NCBI GenBank assembly: GCA_030435675.1
Contig: CM059625.1
Location: forward strand, 16,864,001 to 16,928,000
Direction of reading: 5' to 3'
Length of the DNA stretch: 64,000 nucleotides
From: Steinernema hermaphroditum
Taxonomy: Eukaryota; Nematoda; Chromadorea; Rhabditida; Steinernematidae
How positions within the stretch are numbered: position 1 is the first letter of the stretch; every line of letters starts with the position of its first letter. A model generated the notes under the pieces. It worked only from the letters and a program-made list of their open reading frames with translations. It ran no database searches and had not been told where the DNA came from. The translations under genes and the position numbers were made by a program. Of the stretch, positions 18,234 to 30,200 are shown one piece after another.

Positions 18234-21200
18234 GTCTATGATGTTGTAGACGTCTGCCCACCACAAAAAATATGAACCAAAACATGTTTGCATATAGAAC
18301 AATTACGATAGGAATATTTTATAATTGCAAGGAAAACAAAAACAACGTTGAACAAAGAAGTTCAAGTCACCGTTCAACATAGGTACTAGACGCTGGCTCA
18401 TTCGACGACTCTCTCTGTGGACATTCGTGAGTTGCTACAGTATTCAAAGTTTCGAAGTGAGCAACTTACCCATCGCGCTCCTCACCCCTTGTTTTGCATG
18501 CACAAGGCAATTCCAAGTGCCAACATTTTAAAGCTAATCCATAAAGAGCGTGGTTTTCCGAATAGCTGGTGCTAGTACTCGAAATTCTGAAGACGTTAAA
18601 TATATCATCGTTGTGAGAGTGACGTTATTACCGGGCTATTTAGGAACGCAAACATGATGATCCTTTTTGTTATGTTTCCCTGTATGTCCTAGACGTTATT
18701 TTGTATTGTTTTCCACGCCTCTGATTTTCTAACAGTGTCTGCATACACACTTCACGGAACAAATTATAGTTCACCGTCTGAACCTGAGTCTCTGTGGCTG
18801 GCCTTCCCACGCCACCAAATACCTCATCGTCGGTAAGGCCAATAACCGTAATTGTAACGATATCAGTGCACGCGATCGTTAGAATTAACCTGCAATCAGC
18901 AATGCACTTTCGATTGGTGAAATGCCCATCCAGGAAGCTGTGAGGCACTTCGCTAAGTTAGACGTCGTTAGTTATATGTATCTTTCGCCCTCTTGTGACC
19001 AGCGTATGTGGCCTCTTTTATAAGACATTGCCGATGTAAAAGGTTTAAGCCAAAAAATCGAAACCGAATGCTAGAAAACTCAAATGATTGTGAAAACCAT
19101 GCTATGGTGTTCGAAACCTTTTTTATTTTTTAAGAAGAATACAGTGAACCACTGTGGTACGCAAGTGGTACGCGCCGATTTGGCTGCTTTCTTAAACCAT
19201 CTACCTAAAAGAGAACCGTAATATTATTAGAGCTCCGCTTTCTCTCACAATGTGATTATTCTAAACCATTCCAGGATGGGCCTTATGCGATTTTGGAAAA
19301 AATGGTTGTCTTAACGTAAAGTATTGTGTTGGCTCTAGTACAAAAATATGTGTTCTACCAGTAAACATTCACATTTTGTGGTCTTTTTTGATACGGATGG
19401 TCCGTAGGTAACTTTATAAGTGTTCAAATCAACAGCGGACCCTTATCCACTCCACGACGCCTTTGCTCATTTGAAGGTTCTATTGTTAGTTATAAAGCAA
19501 AGGGAAAGTTCACGAAAGAGTCCCGGCAGAATCACTAATCTACACCGACCCACGCTCCTGTCTACCCTAGTTCCGCTCGTTTTTTCTCTGCTCATTGTTC
19601 CCATCTTAAAAATAGCCCGCGTCATATGTCATATCGACCACAAAAAGGCCAAATTGCACGGCTTTGACGTGAAACTTCGGTTATGTGGCTCTCACCGTGA
19701 CGCAGGTGTGATTATCGCGCGACGCTCACAACTGAGCATATATAATTGTCGTGAATGCTTTCCTTTTATAGCTTTTAAAGCTTGTGCGAAAATTATGCCA
19801 TTCAAAGATAATGGTCCTCACATCATCGCAGTGCGCTTTTGTGTGCACTTCTTGCAATATGTCGCGTTGCGCAGTCGTGCTTGAAGTGCTGGCGATATCT
19901 GCCGAAGATCGGACACAGCAAACCATATGTAGAATTCTGATGTTTGATGATATGAACGGGCTAAGTTGCGTGGAAGGTGGGAAAGCGGTCTGCACTAAAA
20001 ACTTCACATGACTCACATCACATTGACATCTAAGGGCGATGGCATTTTGACGAGTTTAATGAATTCCACCGACAAAATCGGAGGCGATCGCATGTGGGTA
20101 AATTATTGAGAGTCGTTCATTTCACGTAAGTGGTTTCGAATTTGGCCGAGTGCTTCGGGAATCCCGGTTTTTTTTCTAAAAAATTCATCAGTCCGTCGTC
20201 TGAAAAGGCCCATCGCCGTCAACGTTTAGCTGATGTCTGAGTTATGGAGATTGAATTTTTTATGGTTCTAATGTAAGGCGTGAGCTGACGAAATTATGTT
20301 GAAGGAGTGGGTGACCTGAAAGGCCGACCCAAAAATATAGCTTCATAACGCGTGGGTTGACGTACGATGGAATCATTTACGTTACGCTCTTAAATAACCA
20401 AGTCTATCTATTGGAGAGGTCATCAGATTATCAATGCTATGGAATGGGATAGCGTCATCTATGAATCATAGAAATTGGTAATTTCACTAAGCAACGTATA
20501 AGTTGCTTTAGTTGGTTTTCTACAAATACCAATCTTCTTTATGGTAACTAAGACGATAAACAAAGTGTGATTACTATTATTACATTACAGGAACATAATT
20601 TTGCAGACTGAAATCAGATCAAAAACAGGGATTATGACGTTTTTTTCCTTCTGCGAGATTGACAGTTATAGAAAACTGAAGACGTCATAGTAGGACGCTG
20701 GTGCAGAGGACCGCAATCCCCAAGTTACTGTAACCCTAAGCATAATTTCCCAGCTCTGGGATTTCGTCGCTCTTTTCCTTGTACTTCTTTTCCTCACATC
20801 ATCTATGTGTTTTTTTTGCCATATGGAGCGATAGCGATATTTCGATCAAATGAGTTGAGGTTGGTCCCCGAAGAGTTGAGGGGTCACCGAAAAAAAACGT
20901 CATCGAAAGTACTGTTTGTTTCAGGACGTGATATAGGTTCCCATGAGGACTGGCACGTTTCTATCAGTGTGAATGAATAGTATTGGAACGGGTCCCATTG
21001 AGCCCCGTGACATTCCTTTCCACGTATCACAGGCATTCATGTCACAACAAAAAGCTGGCTTCCCACGTTCCCTCGAATTTTTTTGCAGACTGAGAACGGG
21101 CAACCATGCATATCTTGCAGCCATGTTTCCGACGTCAAAGTCCATTGCGTAGTTCCACTTAGGAATAAACGCTTACAGTTAATGGCATGCTTGAATGATC

Positions 21201-22839
21201 CACTATTTTGACCCTGATTGCTCGTATAAGTAGTTCTGTCTTACAAAGATTTAAAGCGTTAATGTAACTACTAATTAATTTGGATAGTGACCTCTAATTC
21301 GATGATCCCGGCTTGAACTTCAAATGCAGTCCAGCAAATTATGTTGAATAGGCGGAATTGTGTACGTGAAAATGATCATCCCATAGCACATTCCTCAGAA
21401 AAAAATCAAAGTTCTTTGTTCGGAATTCATATCCCACATAATCGAGTCCGCAAAGTATGCGGATTGTTCTGAGAAAGCCAGCTCTGCAAGGTCTAATCAT
21501 GCATGCATAAGTTCACATACTTGAGAAGACCAATTTTTATCGGTGTGTGCTCGTAGAAACATTTCTAGGATCACATACACGTAGAATGGGGGAAATATAC
21601 ACCCTCACTAATAAGCTGGACTCTGAGCAGGATATACAGCACTATAGTGTCTCCTAATGACTCGTAGTTTAAATACTGTAATGTTTACCAATTCGATAAT
21701 CAATCGTACGGTACGTCGTAATATAAATCAAGGGTTAGGGTCCCACAAACAGTATCTATAACATAACTATTCGCATTAGCGTTTCATAACCATTATTTTG
21801 GCAGAAAATGATGAGGCTGTTTCTCTACATAGTAGGAACCAAGCTAAGCGTCCCTTAATTTAGCGACTTCGACTAAAAATCATTGGTCTAACAGTTCATC
21901 TCAATTATTTACTGTATATATCAGTAAAATGAGCGCTTGGCAATAATTATTTTTGTTTTCGAAATTCTTCGGACATCATTGAAAGTCCACAGCCATAATC
22001 TATCCTGAGAACTAGTTTAAATGGTTGCCTAGACAGAAAGTCCCAGCATGGGATAAATTGTTCACTTTTGACTTCAAAGCCTTTAGCCTGCTGTTTTCAG
22101 AGGACTCTCGGTAATTTCTTGCTTTCATGACCGCCAAAAATGTGTCAAGTCAACTAGATCATTAGCAAGTCGTTCATATCGTGAAGTTTGGTTGTGAATG
22201 AACAATGCAACACATTATTTCTACACCACAAAAACATCCTTTATCCCCCTATTTTTGGCCATCTGCCCCGAGCGCGTGGCATTTCCATAGCGAATCCTTG
22301 ACATTTACTCAAAAGTCGTTTAGCGACGAGTTTTTCTAAACAGCTTGCTCCGCGTTGATCTATTTGCCTATCGATATAAGATCCATGGTCATCTCCTGCT
22401 CTCCGGACATATTGCTCCTGACTATTCATGAATTTTTATGATTTATGCATGAAATCGTGGGAGAGGACTGGAATGTCACATTAGATGTATCTATTGGGCT
22501 TTTCCCTTCTTCTCTCAAGAAGTCATTATACGACACAGATCGATGAAAGTGGGCTGTGACGTTGATGTATCCTTTGAAAGGTGTTCGCAAGTTCCTGAGA
22601 ACCTTGCGTGGCCCGGAAAGTGTGATATCGACTAAGGGGCGTTTCCAAACTAGAAATTCGCGGGAGGTGGAGACTGGGAGATAGGATAGAACACAGATTA
22701 AGATTGATGACCATTTGCATGATATTTAGCGTTCGACACTTAATACTAGTCGATGAAAAATGGTTTTCTCGCATGAAACACTATTTTTTGCGAACTGATG
22801 TTGAGTGTGTTTCAGGTGAAGTAGCCATTGACCGAAGCC
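18234..22839. other. Intergenic stretch without a supportable gene
   Basis: About 4.6 kb with only short overlapping open frames on both strands. The longest (19420-19884, +, 154 codons) has no recognisable motif and is overlapped by a 96-codon frame on the other strand. The 19.5-20.0 kb part is somewhat GC-richer and could be regulatory sequence. Just before the next gene, TTTCAG at 22810-22815 precedes its start codon by 24 bp. That would suit a trans-splice (SL) or 5' UTR acceptor. Confidence 0.5.
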
Positions 22840-23196
22840 ATGTCAATCAGTTACAACGTGATCGCTGCTACAATGTTCGCGTGTATTCTGCTACAGATCA
22901 CTCAGTGTGTTCCGCAGAAACGTTTCTTGAGGGCCCTGTACAGGTACATAACATTGCCTAACATCACCCCTTTTCATCTCTGGTTCAGTGGAAATAACGG
23001 CCTCGGCGTTCTTAGCCAAGACACGAATTTGGAGACATACATCGTGCCTGAGGGAACGGCCGAGATGGACAAGCGGATGCCACTCTCGCTGGGCAAGAAG
23101 TATGACCGCAACTGTTTCTTTTCGCCCGTGCAGTGCATGCTGTCGTTCAACAACCAGAACCAGCATGACGATGCCATCTGGAACAGCCGCGGATAA
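22840..23196 (+). CDS. Neuropeptide precursor with allatostatin-C/somatostatin-like cysteine loop
   Basis: Two exons, 22840-22943 and 22989-23196, split by a 45-bp intron that is itself in frame. The spliced product is 103 residues. It opens with a signal peptide (hydrophobic run IAATMFACILLQI, likely cleaved near TQC/VP). Three dibasic sites follow: KR soon after the signal, KR before MPLSLG, and KK after it. MPLSLGKK is a classic amidation arrangement that would release MPLSL-amide. The last segment, YDRNCFFSPVQCMLSF, holds the only close cysteine pair. CFFSPVQC matches the arthropod allatostatin-C core CYFNPISC in spacing, aromatic residues and central proline. The start is the first ATG, 24 bp after a TTTCAG acceptor, and AATAAA follows at 23314. 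It would act through a class A peptide GPCR. The precursor assignment is strong; allatostatin-C kinship is an inference from the motif. Confidence 0.75.
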   Translation: MSISYNVIAATMFACILLQITQCVPQKRFLRALYRYITLPNITPFHLWFSGNNGLGVLSQDTNLETYIVPEGTAEMDKRMPLSLGKKYDRNCFFSPVQCMLSFNNQNQHDDAIWNSRG

Positions 23197-23313
23197 ACAC
23201 GCCTCTGTGCATGGCCCCTCCCCTAGAGTTCGAGGACGACGACGTTTTGTAATGATCTCCGTGAAATGTAAGATAGTGTTTATGGCAATGCATGTGACTG
23301 TTGTCTTCTTGGG

Positions 23314-23319
23314 AATAAA
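23314..23319 (+). promoter_or_regulatory. AATAAA polyadenylation signal of the neuropeptide gene
   Basis: AATAAA lies about 118 bp after the TAA stop at 23194-23196 and is the first canonical signal downstream. The 3' UTR would be about 135 bp. Confidence 0.65.
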
Positions 23320-25225
23320 TCTTACAATCGTTTCCATTACGCCTATGTAGTCCGGATGAAACTTTAGTTTGACTGCAGACAAAGAGAGATTCGAAGTGAT
23401 TATGTGAAATTCTCATCATATGAGAACATCTCACACACCAAAAAATGACCGTTTTATCATGCGGTGTGCCATACACATGTTCGTACACATGTTCTAGATG
23501 GCGAGTTGCTTAGGTACGCTATTCATTTCAGGATTTGAAAAATATGGAACAGCAACAAAAGCTGAAAGCTGAGGCGAACAACCCAGGCAAACAGGTCAAT
23601 CAGCGTTATTCGGAAAGTGTGCGTCCATATGTGATAGCGCAAGCGCTGGACACGGCCAAATGAACGTATGGTACTGTCTATAGTCTGGAGGCGAAAGATC
23701 AAACAACTTAGCTGGTCTGAAATACTACACATTCCCCATTTACTGGTTAACTTCGGTAACTTTTAAAACACCATTTGCTCAGTGAGGAGACCTACCACAG
23801 AAACATGAATGGTACATTCTTTCTTAAGATGTTTGGTGTTTCCGCCAAGTTACAAGGTAGTACCCCGTAGCTACAAGTCAGACGTCCGTAAAGGCAGCAT
23901 TCGTGTGGTAGCATTCATTGCTTAGCTTTGGGTACTTTTCAGCTACACCATTTGTCCAGCGCAGACCGATTGCAGGAACATGAAAGATTCTTTTTCAAGA
24001 CATTTAGGTTTTCCGCTTACTTCCATCCTACGCGCGGTCTCCAGAGACAGCCATAAAGTCAGCATTCTTCGCGCGATTCAGATTACTGCGGAAATCAAAA
24101 TTTGTCCTACCCCTATTCTATTCAATGCTAGCGGCCGAAATGAGAAAATGTGACTTGCATGTGTAGTTCTTTATGTTAATGCTGATGGAACCTTGCTGCG
24201 CGTTTCTTCATTCATTATTGTCATTTACAGAAAGATAGTGTTGAATTTATCGAAGTTGAGATTGAGAACCGTTCTAAGTAACAACGCTGCTGAATTCCCG
24301 ATAGAACTACATAGAGGAATTTATCAGTGCTGTTGAGTTACTTAGCGAACAGAATATGAGCCTTCGTGGTAAGTGTAGTTAGTCATTAGCAGTTGTATGT
24401 ATTTGTGACTATGGAACCTCTGACTTGGTCTCTATTCTAAGCTGAGAGATTTCGATATAAATATGCTTGTAGCACTTTCTTCGGACTACTTAAATGGGCT
24501 ATAGACATTTTGAATCCTTCATGTTCTACGAACGAGAAATCCAGATGTTGATAGGCAGAATTAACAAGCAGTCGCGAATTGACCAGCAGTCATGCGGAAT
24601 TGTTCAGCGGAGGGCTGAAAGGACTGGACCAGTCCGGAAAGCACTGCTCTTGGTCGGCCGATTGGTACAAATGGTGTCAATTGTGATCACAAGACGACTT
24701 GAATGGACCTTTAGTAGACAGTCGCTTGTCGCTTGCGGCCTCGTGAATCTTATCGGGACACAGAAACAAAAAAGTGCAGACGACTGAAGATCGTTGGTTA
24801 AACAGTCATTTCACAAAACTTTTTTGGGTTCAAATCCTCTGTGCATCTAGCGCGATTCGGAGACGCATGCGACGCGCATTTGAAATGGCTGCTCTTGACT
24901 AGGACACACAAGAAATATCGCCGTTTTACCAACAGTTACAGGAAAAGTCAACGGTACAGCGTTTACCATCGAATTCGCGACTTTATTTCATTTATTTCTA
25001 GAGGCATTTTGCCTTCCATGACACCGAATTATAGACAACCGCGGATGTCTCTTGTAGTCGGCTTCATTTCATCGATGCCGACCGAGCGTTTCACGGCACA
25101 CGTAGGAATCGGAGGAACTCCAGGCACTGCGGCGCATCCTCTCTTTCTTTGGGCGCTTAAGGTACATAGTACATAAGGTACTTATGTACATTTGTTGAGA
25201 ATTCGAAAACCCGTTTTGAAACAAT
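23320..25225. other. Intergenic stretch with a degenerate direct repeat
   Basis: No convincing coding sequence. Two diverged copies of a roughly 90-bp segment lie at about 23756-23846 and 23933-24020. They share ACACCATTTG, AACATGAA, a TTCTTT run and TTTCCGC in the same order. The 97- and 111-codon open frames near 24494 and 24841 show no recognisable motif. A tRNA-like T-arm sequence near 24828 was considered and rejected. Confidence 0.45.
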
Positions 25226-25229
25226 AAAA
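25226..25229 (-). terminator. Pol III T-run terminator of tRNA-Phe
   Basis: On the minus strand the tRNA 3' end is followed directly by TTTT, the usual RNA polymerase III stop. Confidence 0.7.
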
Positions 25230-25302
25230 TGCCACGAGCCGGGATCGAACCGGCGACCTTTAGATCTTCAGTCTAACGCTCTCCCAACTGAGCTATCATG
25301 GC
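25230..25302 (-). tRNA. tRNA-Phe (GAA)
   Basis: A 73-nt intronless tRNA on the minus strand. The acceptor stem GCCATGA pairs with TCGTGGC (one G-T wobble), followed by discriminator A. The D-arm is GCTC AGTTGGGA GAGC. The anticodon stem-loop carries GAA at nucleotides 34-36 (genomic 25267-25269). The T-arm contains GGTTCGATCC. The internal A and B boxes are intact, so it is probably functional. Confidence 0.96.
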
Positions 25303-26452
25303 TTTGTTATAACTATCACCTTCAAAGCGCTAAGAGCCCACGGATCGCTATGTCCCACGAGAAACGTGCGATTACGACTACAAGACGAACAATCACGAAC
25401 AAATAAGATGGTAAAACAACAATTACAAGGGCACCGTGCACTACTTGCTCGAGGCCAATGTACCTGCCGACAAACGGGAAACGTGCAACTGCAACTATAA
25501 AACGAATAATCACGAGACAAGAAGTTGACAGTCCAATAATTTCAACAGCATCATGCACTACTTGTTCCAGACTTGTTCAATTCCATTAAACTGCGCAAAA
25601 TGCCGAGAAGCGTTTATTTGTTAACTTGTTCGCTTGCAGTTTTCGACTTCATCATTGCTCAATTTGGATGGTATGTTTTGCGAACCTTCACGGAAATTAA
25701 TTGATACATATGTTTGCGTAAACGATTCGGTTCTTGCGTCCGAAATGAGCTCTATTGCATTTAGCGTAGCATCGACCATTCACGTAAACCGCCAACACTC
25801 TTGTGTCGAGTTTTCATACACATTCCTTGCAGTATACTGCACAATATACATAGCTGAGACAATTTCGATGGACCGGAGAATCGATAATGTGGTCGAGTTC
25901 GTGGTGTATTCTAACGCAGAAGAATCTGGAATCCAAAGCAGAAAAGGTTTAGTATCCTCAAACCTAAGAGCCTAAGAGCCACCGTAAACTGCCTGGTCGG
26001 CTTCCCAAGTTTTACGTTGAGCTGAGATTGGTTGGAACAGATCAGCTTGAAAGGAAAGCGTGAGCTCAAAAAACAGAGAGCCAAAAATTACTAAATTTGA
26101 GATAATTCTTTATTTTTAAATTGAATGGACTTATCCTTAACTTATTGGCTCTGCAATGTTTCTATCTCTCAAAATATAAAGCGTTTTGTCGGTTATTAAA
26201 TCTCAATTCTAAAAAAGAAGACCCCACATCGACGATTCTTCAATCTTCAATCGATGACATAGGGCGACGACACAGTGCGCACTCTAGATGACTATATGAT
26301 GCTGGTGAAAACCGTTGAGAGCACTTATCCATCAAAAAATGATTTATTTATACCGGAAGTTGCTGGAGTCTTGAACAAGCCTTACAATCGATGGCTTCAT
26401 TCTCGAGCCTCATGTCCATAATCTTCATACAAACGTTTACATTTTCATTGCT
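25303..26452. other. Intergenic stretch with a two-copy ~129-bp repeat next to the tRNA
   Basis: Two diverged direct copies begin near 25361 and 25490, offset by about 129 bp. Each starts GAAACGTGC, continues ACGAA(C/T)AATCACGA and ends with TGCACTACTTG. Because the offset is a multiple of three, a minus-strand frame reads through both, but it has no recognisable domain. The rest is AT-rich with nothing supportable. Confidence 0.45.
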
Positions 26453-26458
26453 TTTATT
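26453..26458 (-). promoter_or_regulatory. AATAAA polyadenylation signal (minus strand)
   Basis: The plus strand reads TTTATT here, giving AATAAA on the minus strand about 140 bp after the stop codon of the gene ending at 26598. Confidence 0.4.
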
Positions 26459-26597
26459 CGACTCATAACGATTTTAGCAAAAATACATGTGAGACGAGGT
26501 TATGTACACGATATTTACAATTCAGGAACCGTTCTTAACTTAGCGATGGAGGTAAAAACATCAGACTAAAACCGTATGAGACAAAAATAAATAGTTG

Positions 26598-27203
26598 TTA
26601 AAACTGATCCGTTGTTGCCGCGTCATCTAGAACTGGTCGGCGTCGCCGAGAATGTGACGCTGATGCTTGAGAATCTCCTTGAAGCGCGGATCCTGCAACG
26701 AGCATGTCATCAACTTGTTCATTGTTGAGTTTTACCTTAGTGACAGACTGCTGAGCCTTCTCATCCTTCTGGCCTTCAGCCATTCCCTGCTGCTGGTAAG
26801 GCATAGCTCCGGCAGCCGGAGGCGACGATCCGAAGAACATCTCAGTGATGCTGAAGCGACGGCGAGGTTCGCTGCAAAGAAGCAAGCATGATTAGATATT
26901 ACCGGCAACCGCCAGATGAGTACCCCATGCTGGAGATCGAGGCTCGGCGCTCCGGATCGTAGTCAGCCGAGTCGGTAGAAGCAGTTCGTTGGTTAGCTAA
27001 ATGAGCTAGGATTTTACATTCCGCCAATGAGAGGAACTTTTGCTTACAGCTCATCCTGGGAGGGCGCCAAAGGACGTCGGTGTCAAAATCGGGCTTAATC
27101 TGAAAAATGCGTGCACGTTTAGCGACGAGTCGCAAACGAGGAGTAGTGTCATCGCAGAGCTCGACATAGCCTCCAGGTCACTTACATGAGGCTGCTTTGA
27201 CAT
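26598..27203 (-). CDS. Orphan 145-residue protein with two basic-Arg-Ser motifs
   Basis: Four exons on the minus strand: 27186-27203, 27048-27099, 26903-26996 and 26598-26871. They join in frame (438 nt, 145 residues, TAA stop). The first exon is only 18 nt (MSKQPH). The sequence is hydrophilic and probably disordered, without signal peptide or membrane segment. Visible motifs are FDTDVLWRPPRM near the N-terminus, ERRASISS and RRRFSITEMFFG (both fit RRxS basophilic kinase or 14-3-3-type sites), a Gln/Ala/Gly-rich stretch, KVKLNNEQVDDML, and a basic HSRRRRP run near the end. I do not recognise the family. Consistent phases over four short exons, a TATA box and a GC-rich 5' flank argue it is real. 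Its function is unknown; a small regulated phosphoprotein would fit. Confidence 0.72.
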
Positions 27204-27285
27204 CTTCGCGGAAAAGTGAGCGGTGGTGGAAAGGAACGCTGTCTTCGGGCTGGACAACTGATGTGAGCGCAGAATCAGTGGATTT

Positions 27286-27294
27286 GCTTATATA
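27286..27294 (-). promoter_or_regulatory. TATA box upstream of the orphan gene
   Basis: The minus strand reads TATATAAGC about 83-91 bp upstream of the ATG at 27203. This would place transcription start near 27255-27265, leaving a 5' UTR of roughly 55-60 nt. A GC-rich block lies just upstream (27295-27420). Confidence 0.5.
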
Positions 27295-30200
27295 CAGCGC
27301 AGCGCCACACGGTAGGGGGACTGGCCATGGCGAACGGCCCCGCCCCAGCTGATCGACGGCCTCGTTCGGCGTGCCGCCGCCGAGAACGCGACGGCGAACG
27401 TTTGGGCACAGAAAGGAATAAACAAGATCATGTGGGGCAGGCATCCATCGATTGCTGCCAGGCAGCCTCTTGAAAAACACGTTGGCCGCTGCTTCCAGGC
27501 AAATAAATCCTCCGCTTTCGGCCGTTCGAAAACACGAGGGGTGCCCAAGTCTTCACAACACAAGGGTCACAAGGGTTTAAAATAGAACTAGAAAAGCATG
27601 AACCAAAGATTGGACGAGCGGAAAAGAGCATTTCGTTGTGTTTTCCACATTGACGAGCTGAAAATTTTGTTCCCTCTAAAAATAACTGAGGAGTAGGGAA
27701 GCGAAAATTATGCAAATTCATGCTACAAATGCCTATTCCTGCATATAAGGAATCTGTAACAGTTTTAAAGGTGGCGTCAAGAAAAGATAGTAAGAACCCA
27801 TCGATGAGCACTTCCATTTACGACTGTAAGCTCTTCTCAAAGCTTATTGTACCAGAATAATAATTTCGTTTATGCATCATCGTTCGGGACTTCTCCAGTG
27901 AAAGGATTCAGGACACCTGATAGACATCTGGAATGACTGCCGAGGAAAACAGGGTATGTAGAACAGCAGTTCAGCTCTAGAATTGGATGCCAATTTTGAA
28001 TTAGGTAACCTTGCTGTCTTTGGTTCTACTCTAGATTTCAGACCTTGCTTTTCAAGAAAACTTGAATAACATCATCGGCAAATCCTATTTCTGTAATGTC
28101 GTTTCGGATCTCTTCTACGAAAATATCTACCATGATTTCCTGTTTTCTGCTGCTAATGATGTCCGTCTTACGTCTTACATAACGGTTGTTGACCCATGTG
28201 TCCAGCAAAAATAGATAAACACTTCCCGAAAATGGATGAATGCCTCCCGCAAGAGTCCTCGCAAGCAAGCCTCATTCAAAAGGACGCCTAAATTTCAAGC
28301 CGCCGCAGATTCCAGGGTGTTTATGGAATGCGTTCCTTTTGGTGATGCCCACCCCTTATCAGAATTTGTTATCTTGTTATTTATATATGAACTTTTGAAT
28401 TACTTATGACCAAACTGACCATAAGACGAAAATCGTTATATTTAAAATTGACACGTTGATTGTGGATTCTGTTCCTCGAACGTGAGCCACAGGATGTATT
28501 TTCAGATATAGTGGCTTATCGTCAACAACAAAAAACTTGCACTATCTGTTGTTCCTCCTAGACGGAAGATTTTTTGCTTTATGTGCCTTTTTGGGCCCGA
28601 CGATATTATCCGTTTACGCTCACAACAACATGTTTTGCACGAACGTCGTCATTCTGACCAATATTACAGATGTATATGAATTTTGATGCCAGCCCCATAT
28701 CAAAAACAACTTGATTGATACGCCGTTCGCTGTTGATCTCGGACACTGACGTGAAGTCAACAATGAAATTCCTGATCCTCGATTAATTTTCACAAGATCT
28801 GATCGAATATCGAAAGTAATGTGTCCAATTCTTCCCATAAATTTAATTTTTTTTTCGCTCGCAAAGGTGGCCGTAACAGTGTAAGAAAGGAGAGCAATGA
28901 TCAACGGTTGCTGTGTGTGGTGGGGGACAAAGTACACGGCGTTCTTGTGAAAAATAAAGTCGTTGGAAGAACACGTGGTCATCTGTCTGCGCGCCGACTT
29001 CCTGATCTAGCAAGATGGGCGCGCGTTCGAAAAGCGAAAGTGATATGCATGTTGCGGTTTCCAGGAGGACGGGATGTCCGTGAACAGGTTTCGCATATCG
29101 CAATGGTCACCTGGTGTTGTTTGTCGTTGTTCACAAATGAATTTCATTTTTTGGATGCACTTTTCGGACTTCAAAATGATAGTTCTGAAAATAACTATGG
29201 CGTAAACACGTTTCCCGTAGGATCCGTTATTTCCCAGAGACTTGATGCTATATAACAGCGCTTTTATATAATGGTAAACATGGTCAACTGTGACTGGAAG
29301 AGATGTGGATATTCTGTATTCATGATATTGCTAACCCAAAATATTCTAAAGACCTGAGTTTCATCGCAACTCATCGTAGTTTCATCGTAACAATGGACAA
29401 TACACATAAATTCTCATCGTCAACGTTAATTTTAACATTTGGATCTATCCTTGATGTTCTTCTTACACTGATCGCCCATGTTGAAATCAGGTGTCAACAC
29501 ATAAAGGAGAAAAGTGAAAATCTGCTCCAGACGATGTGTCATCCCTTCACCGCATGAAAAGAAAAGGAGATCATCACGTCGGTGTTCCTTTCATTCGATG
29601 TTTATCTTCAACATACCCAGTCCCTCGTTGTCCGTCGGGATCAGTATCATCGGTTACCGCTACGTAAAAAAGAGGGCGTTCAGAGCAAAAAGTGCCCAAG
29701 GCAACTTGTCGTATTACATTCACACGCCCGTTAAAGACGTTCCGACGTCTTTCGGTACACAAATAAAAGGTCGCAAAGTGTTTTACGAGTTTTTGCTGAA
29801 TACACAACGAGATCTTAAGACTTTTGTCCGACCGACAGAAGAGAACGTTTATGCATGCATCATTGCCACTTCTTATGGCATGGACACGCGTGCATATCTT
29901 CTGGATTTGCCTTTGTCGTCTTCGTCGTTGTAATCGTCGAACGGACATCCGCAATTTGATCAAACAAAGAAGAAGGCAGTAAAGCCTCGCCCGTTCGGCG
30001 ATCATTGAGCGAAAGCTAACATGATCTGAGCATGTGCATGTCACCTGTGATTGTTGATCGTTAAGTTCGTATCGAGTCTTGAAAACATGCGCCTTTTGCA
30101 TGCGCTCAAAAACAGCAGCTACGGCTGTAACCTCGTGAAAGCAGCGATAAAAATAGTCGTTCGTTTCGTGGCGAGAACGTAAACAAGGACGGCAAAGTGC

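Noticed and set aside
19420..19884. 154-codon plus-strand frame
   Set aside because: No recognised motif, overlapped by an opposite-strand frame, isolated in intergenic DNA.
24760..24848. A possible tRNA: GGTTCAAATCC T-arm-like sequence with a potential acceptor stem GTGCAGA/TCTGTGC
   Set aside because: No proper anticodon stem-loop or standard D-arm consensus; probably chance.
28606..29103. Protein-like minus-strand frames (e.g. ASKFIYICNIGQNDD) opposite a 144-codon plus-strand frame
   Set aside because: No start codon, splice pattern or recognised motif gives a coherent gene; at best decayed.
29514..30101. Long overlapping frames on both strands (139 and 175 codons)
   Set aside because: Mutual shadows with no domain, no splice context and no upstream signal.
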